Shown: piece by piece, positions 60,217-64,000 of the stretch
Layout: every line of letters starts with the position of its first letter
How positions within the stretch are numbered: position 1 is the stretch's first letter
Assembly: GCA_035693145.1 (NCBI GenBank)
Contig: DASSHA010000069.1
Span: 19,487-83,486, forward strand
Reading direction: 5' to 3'
DNA from: DASSHA01 sp035693145
GTDB taxonomy: Bacteria; Chloroflexota; Limnocylindria; Limnocylindrales; CSP1-4
DNA: 64,000 nt
Position numbers and translations under genes: made by a program
Notes under the pieces: generated by a model
What the model was told of the DNA's origin: nothing
The model's input: only the letters and a program-made list of their open reading frames with translations
The model's database searches: none

Positions 60217-61059
60217 GTGCCCAATCGACGGACCCTCGTCGCCCTTCCGTTCGTCGCGATCGCGACGCTGGCCGTGGAGCTGGTGACGCCCTTCGCACCG
60301 GCTGCCGTCGCCGCGACGTGTGGCGCGGGCTCGGCCGCCCTCGGCAACGGCGGCTTCGAGACGCCGGGCGTGGAACCCGGGACCTACACGCTCGAAGCGG
60401 CCGCCGACGTCGCGCCGTGGCAGACGACCGACGTCGCGAACCAGATCGAGATCTGGGGTGACGGCTTCCTCGGCGTTCCGGCGCAGGAGGGCGCGAGCTT
60501 TGCCGAGCTCAACGCGAACTCACCGGGCACGCTCTACCAGGACGTCGTGACGAGCCCGGGGGCGACGATGACGTGGACCCTCCATCACCGCGGCCGCGAG
60601 GGCACGGACACCATGAAGGTGCTCGTCGGCGACGCGGCGACGGCCGACGTGAACGGCGACGACGGCTGGAACGCCAGCTCGGATGACCTCGTCGACGACA
60701 CCTCGGCGTGGGGAGAGCATTCGGACACGTATGTGGTTCCAGCCGGCCAGACGTGCACGCGTTTCGGCTTCCGAGCCGTCTCCACGTCGGGCGGCAACCC
60801 GTCCGTCGGCAATCTGCTCGACGGGATCAGCTTCGCGGTCTCCATCCCGGCGGGCCCGACGGCGACGCCGGCGCCGAAGCCCACGTCCAAACCGCGGCCC
60901 TCGCACGCGACGGCCCGTCCGGTCATCAAGCCGCCCGAGACGGACACCCTCGATGACGGGACGGCTCCGCTCGCCGGAGCGCTCGGATTGCTCGCCGTCC
61001 TGGGCGGTGTCGCGACTGCGGCCGTCCTCGCGGTCCGCGCTCGCAGGCGACGAACCTGA
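60217..61059 (+). CDS. Secreted surface protein with C-terminal membrane anchor
   Basis: From GTG 60217 (GGAG seven bases before it) the 280-residue product has a signal peptide (TLVALPFVAIATLAVELVTP). A DUF642- or CBM-like jelly-roll follows (NGGFETPGVEPGTYTLEAAA, LYQDVVTSPGATMTWTLHHR), then a Pro/Lys/Thr-rich linker and a final helix with RARRRRT. It is shaped like a wall or membrane-anchored glycan-binding protein; there is no LPXTG motif. Confidence 0.85.
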   Translation: MPNRRTLVALPFVAIATLAVELVTPFAPAAVAATCGAGSAALGNGGFETPGVEPGTYTLEAAADVAPWQTTDVANQIEIWGDGFLGVPAQEGASFAELNANSPGTLYQDVVTSPGATMTWTLHHRGREGTDTMKVLVGDAATADVNGDDGWNASSDDLVDDTSAWGEHSDTYVVPAGQTCTRFGFRAVSTSGGNPSVGNLLDGISFAVSIPAGPTATPAPKPTSKPRPSHATARPVIKPPETDTLDDGTAPLAGALGLLAVLGGVATAAVLAVRARRRRT

Positions 61060-61114
61060 CGGCCGTCGGCGACGTGCGTCGCCGAGCTTGACATGGATGC
61101 CGTACGGTCGCGCC

Positions 61115-61954
61115 ATGAAGACGAGGGCCAGGCTCCACGACGGCAGCATCATCGACATCGAGGTCACCGGTAAGGGACCGAATCTCCTCTTGCCGGTCAG
61201 CCCGGTTCCGATCGAGGGGGAGCAGGCCGAGGCCATGCGCCAGTGGGGCGCCGATCCAGCCCTCGGTCGGCACCTGATCGACGGTCTCGCCGACGCCGCC
61301 CGCGTCATCGCGTTCGACTACGAGGGCGAGTGCCTCTCCCGGCCGAAGCCCCACACGCTCACGCCGACGAACATCGTCGCCGACGTCCTCGCGGTCGCCG
61401 ACGCTGCGGGCGCCGAGCGGTTCGCCTGGTACGGCTACTCGTGGCTCGGGGTGACCGGGCTTCAGCTCGCCGTCGCCACCGATCGGCTGACGGGTCTCGC
61501 GATGGGGGGTTGGCCGCCGATCGACGCGCCGTATGCGGAGATGCTCGCGGTGACCAGGGCCGGGTGGGAGCTCGCGACCGGCGCGCGGACGTCACAGGGC
61601 GAGGACGAGTGGGCCGACGCCTACCTCCAGCCGGACCAGCAGCGCCAGTTCGTCACGCTCTACGAGGCGCTCGAGGGCTTCGACGACCGGTCCGCCACGC
61701 GCACCCTTCCGCTCGAGCTCCCGAAGGTCGTCATCGTCGGCTCGAGGGACGAGATCCAGTACGGGCCGACGTGGGGCGACGTCCTCGTCGACCTCGCGGG
61801 CCCGGTCTCCCTTAACCGCGCCGAGCTCGAGGCGCTCGGCTGGCAGGTGCACGTCCTCGAGGGCCTCGACCACGTGAGTGCGATGCAGGCTGACGTCGTC
61901 CTGCCGATCCTGCGCCAGTGGGCCATCGGCTTCTCAACGCTCGAGGCGCCATGA
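61115..61954 (+). CDS. Alpha/beta-fold hydrolase
   Basis: The 279-residue protein (MKTRARLHDGSIIDIEVTGK) has VIAFDYEGECLSRP, the nucleophile elbow WYGYSWLGVTG (Ser), VVIVGSRDEIQYG (Asp) and LEGLDHVSAM (His). Substrate unknown. It is probably cytoplasmic. It follows the secreted protein by 55 bases. Confidence 0.9.
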   Translation: MKTRARLHDGSIIDIEVTGKGPNLLLPVSPVPIEGEQAEAMRQWGADPALGRHLIDGLADAARVIAFDYEGECLSRPKPHTLTPTNIVADVLAVADAAGAERFAWYGYSWLGVTGLQLAVATDRLTGLAMGGWPPIDAPYAEMLAVTRAGWELATGARTSQGEDEWADAYLQPDQQRQFVTLYEALEGFDDRSATRTLPLELPKVVIVGSRDEIQYGPTWGDVLVDLAGPVSLNRAELEALGWQVHVLEGLDHVSAMQADVVLPILRQWAIGFSTLEAP

Positions 61955-62059
61955 TCGGAGGGATTGTCCGAACGGGACGGCCCGAGGCCCACCGGGATCA
62001 CCGTCCTCGTGCTGCTCGCGGCGGCGTCGATCCTCCTCCAGGGTCGACGTCGACAGCGC

Positions 62060-62650
62060 TTACACCCAGACGAGCGCGATCGTCGCGACGACGAGCGCCG
62101 CGAGGACGACGTTGACGACCCGGAGCGAGCGTTCGGTCGACAGCAGCCGGCCGATGGCGTCGCCGAAGACGACCCATAGCCCGGCCGAAGGCAGGATGAC
62201 GACGATCATCACCGCCGCGACGACGAGCGTGGCCGGGATCGGCGGCAGGTCGGTCGGGCGGAAGGTCGTGACCGCGCCGAGCGCGAAGATCCATGCCTTC
62301 GGGTTCACGAGCTGGAAGCCGGCAGCCTCGGGCAGCGTCATCGGCCGAGCGGTCGAAGGGGTGGAAGCCAGGGAACCCGACCGCGCGATCTGCCAGGCGA
62401 GGAACAGCAGGTAGGCGGATCCGACGACGCGCATCGCGACGCCGAGCGCGGGCACGGCCGCGACGAGCGCGGCGATCCCGGCCGCCGAGCCGAGCGCCAT
62501 CGCCCCGATCCCGGCCGCCGTCCCGAGGACGTGGGGCAGCGTCCGACGGGCGCCGAACGACGCGCCCGACGCCCACAGCAGGACGTTGTTCGGCCCGGGC
62601 GTGGCCGCGCTTGCGAACGAGAACGCGACGAGACCCAGCAGCTGGAACAC
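62060..62650 (-). CDS. LysE/RhtB-family amino-acid exporter
   Basis: From GTG 62650 (GGAG nine bases upstream) the 196-residue protein has about five to six membrane segments and the RhtB hallmark FSFASAATPGPNNVLLWASG. It probably exports amino acids or related metabolites. It is divergent from the AraC-type regulator with 49 bases between starts, which suggests that the regulator controls it. Confidence 0.9.
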   Translation of the reverse strand: MFQLLGLVAFSFASAATPGPNNVLLWASGASFGARRTLPHVLGTAAGIGAMALGSAAGIAALVAAVPALGVAMRVVGSAYLLFLAWQIARSGSLASTPSTARPMTLPEAAGFQLVNPKAWIFALGAVTTFRPTDLPPIPATLVVAAVMIVVILPSAGLWVVFGDAIGRLLSTERSLRVVNVVLAALVVATIALVWV

Positions 62651-62699
62651 GTCGCGATGCTCCGGCGGGCGCGCCACGGCCGTCTTGTACATTCCTGCC

Positions 62700-63512
62700 G
62701 TGGACGCGCCGGCGACGGATCTCCGTGCGTGGCGGCCGCCGATCGCCGGCGTCCGCGAGGTCCTGCATGCGAGATACATCGGCCACGCGTTCCCGCGGCA
62801 CGCGCACGACACCTGGACGCTGTTCGTCGTCGACGAGGGCGGCGTTCGCTACGACCTCGGCCGCCACGAGCGGGTTGCGGCGCAGACGATGGTCTCGGTC
62901 CTCCCGCCCCACGTCGCCCACGACGGCCGCCCCGCCGTCCCAGACGGCTACCGGATGCGCGTCCTCTACGTCGAGACGTCGGTCCTGCCCGCGTCGCTCA
63001 TCGGCCCCGCGGTCGACCGCCCGTTCGTCGAGGACGCGCTGCTGCGCCGCCGGGTCGCCGCGGTCCACGACGCGCTCGACAGCCCCGATGGGCCGCTCGA
63101 GGCCGAAACGCGTCTGGCCTTCGTCACCGAACGGCTCACCGAACTCCTGCGGGCTTCGCCCGAACCGGCCCGACGGGCGCCGTCGCCGCCGACCCTCGCC
63201 GAAGCCGTCCGAGCCCACCTCGACGCCTCGCTCTTCGAGCGTCCCTCACTCGCCGAGATCGCGGCGGCCGAAGGGTTCGCCGCCTCGACGTCCGCCCGTG
63301 CCTTCACCCGGGCCTTCGGGCTGCCGCCCCACCAGTACGTGCTGTCTCGCCGCCTCGAGGCGGCCCGCTCCCGAATCCTCGACGGACAGCCTCTCGCGAC
63401 CGTCGCCGTCGACCTCGGCTTCGTCGACCAGGCGCACATGACGCGGCGCTTCACGCGGCTCTTCGGGACGTCGCCAAGCTATCTCAGGCGCGACCGTCGG
63501 GATGGCCGCTGA
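62700..63512 (+). CDS. AraC-family transcriptional regulator
   Basis: From GTG 62700 the 270-residue protein has an N-terminal cupin-like sensor (GHAFPRHAHDTWTLFVVDEG) and a C-terminal AraC double HTH (SLAEIAAAEGFAASTSARAF, ARSRILDGQPLATVAVDLGF then VDQAHMTRRFTRLFG). It lies opposite the LysE exporter and likely regulates it in response to a small molecule. It is followed by an esterase gene. Confidence 0.93.
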   Translation: MDAPATDLRAWRPPIAGVREVLHARYIGHAFPRHAHDTWTLFVVDEGGVRYDLGRHERVAAQTMVSVLPPHVAHDGRPAVPDGYRMRVLYVETSVLPASLIGPAVDRPFVEDALLRRRVAAVHDALDSPDGPLEAETRLAFVTERLTELLRASPEPARRAPSPPTLAEAVRAHLDASLFERPSLAEIAAAEGFAASTSARAFTRAFGLPPHQYVLSRRLEAARSRILDGQPLATVAVDLGFVDQAHMTRRFTRLFGTSPSYLRRDRRDGR

Positions 63513-63538
63513 CCCTCGCTCTGCGAGGATCGGGATTG

Positions 63539-64000
63539 ATGGCGATGCCAAGGTCGATCGACGTCGTCGAGCGAGATCCGTGGACGACGGCCGCGAACGT
63601 CGAGAGCGCCGCGCTCGGCAGGACGATGCCGGTCGAGGTCTTCGTGCCACCGGCAGCCCGCGGTGGCCCTGGCTCCATCCCGATCGCGTTCCTGTTCCAC
63701 GGCCGGGGCGCGGACGAGACGCAATGGTTCGAGGGCCACGGTGGGGACGGCGTCGGGCTGGACCGCCTCGCCCACACGCTCATCGCCGGCGGAACGCTCC
63801 CGCCGCTCGTCATCGTGTCGGCCTCGATCGACGACTCCTACGGGCTGAACTCGTTGCCCGCCTCGGATGGCTACGACCACGGTCGCTACGAGGACTACAT
63901 CCTCGAGGAGCTCATCCCGACGATGGAGGAGCGCTACGTCCGCGGCTCGCCCTCGCGGCGGCTCGTCGGCGGGCTGTCGATGGGCGGCGAGACCGCCCTG
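63539..64000 (+). CDS. Putative serine esterase (esterase D-like), 5' part
   Basis: The frame is open to the window edge, giving 154 residues. It has IPIAFLFHGRGADETQWF (oxyanion region) and ends at the nucleophile elbow LVGGLSMGGETAL, so the catalytic Ser is present but the Asp and His are outside the window. The family hydrolyses S-formylglutathione, trehalose-mycolate-like or ferulate-like esters; the substrate cannot be fixed. Confidence 0.85.
   Translation, partial: MAMPRSIDVVERDPWTTAANVESAALGRTMPVEVFVPPAARGGPGSIPIAFLFHGRGADETQWFEGHGGDGVGLDRLAHTLIAGGTLPPLVIVSASIDDSYGLNSLPASDGYDHGRYEDYILEELIPTMEERYVRGSPSRRLVGGLSMGGETAL

Noticed and set aside
1..64000. CRISPR arrays, insertion sequences, prophage genes, integrases, rRNA or tRNA genes
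   Set aside because: No spaced identical repeats, transposase, capsid, integrase or structural RNA signatures were seen on either strand.

Overview
The window is about 64 kb of very GC-rich DNA with many GTG/TTG starts, short spacers and frequent 1-26 bp gene overlaps. An F420-dependent LLM oxidoreductase, a PAC2 protein, an ArsA-like ATPase with an HSP20-like tail, KPN_02809-type metallopeptidase, DUF2723 and TPM/PspA proteins, and a single housekeeping sigma factor point to a Gram-positive-like or monoderm soil/freshwater bacterium. My best guess is a Chloroflexota lineage such as Limnocylindria, with Actinomycetota as the alternative. This placement is inference; no rRNA or tRNA gene lies in the window. 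I see no prophage, insertion sequence or CRISPR array, so this is chromosomal backbone with lineage-specific small genes.

Layout: 1-5.6 kb holds the end of a NarL-type histidine kinase, two overlapping response regulators, a lipoprotein serine hydrolase, a GNAT enzyme and a DEAD-box helicase. 5.6-12.2 kb carries two secreted paralogues that look like clan CD (caspase-like) peptidases, on either side of MBL, ChaB/Rho-N, DoxX and HhH-GPD genes. 12.3-19.7 kb has an ArsA-like ATPase pair, a DUF3037/HipA-like pair, SRPBCC, DUF72 and zinc-metallopeptidase genes and a GreA factor fused to a GIY-YIG-like domain. 19.8-31.7 kb has a WYL regulator, a DUF2723 membrane enzyme, a sugar isomerase/oxidoreductase pair, an HtrA-type lipoprotein protease, an Asp-box protein, PAC2, LLM and an orphan MraZ-like gene next to a GH26 lipoprotein. 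31.7-42 kb has cupin, TPM/PspA envelope-stress genes, a lipase-maturation-factor-like protein, an Ig-repeat surface protein coupled to a GGDEF/HD-GYP protein, and the rpoD-type sigma gene with a recognisable promoter and a palindrome just downstream of it.

42-49 kb is the most unusual part. It contains an MFS carrier fused to a cyclic-nucleotide-binding domain, a translationally coupled Crp-GAF-subtilase operon, and four small or membrane proteins sharing a D-T-[E/S]-G-Q motif. It ends in a cold-shock gene and several strong hairpin terminators. 49-64 kb has a CPA1 antiporter, a frameshifted small gene, a 938-residue LuxR-type ATPase regulator, a zinc-ribbon protein, thioredoxin, a DHA2 exporter, VOC and alpha/beta hydrolase genes, a divergent LysE/AraC pair and the start of an esterase.

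Functionally the window is rich in sensing (kinase, receivers, Crp, GAF, PAS-like, HD-GYP, WYL, AraC, LuxR-ATPase), surface proteolysis and lipoproteins, and envelope stress. A 17-bp operator-like motif (CTGAC-N6-TGTCAG, one copy degenerate) recurs upstream of three distant transcription units and may mark a small regulon.
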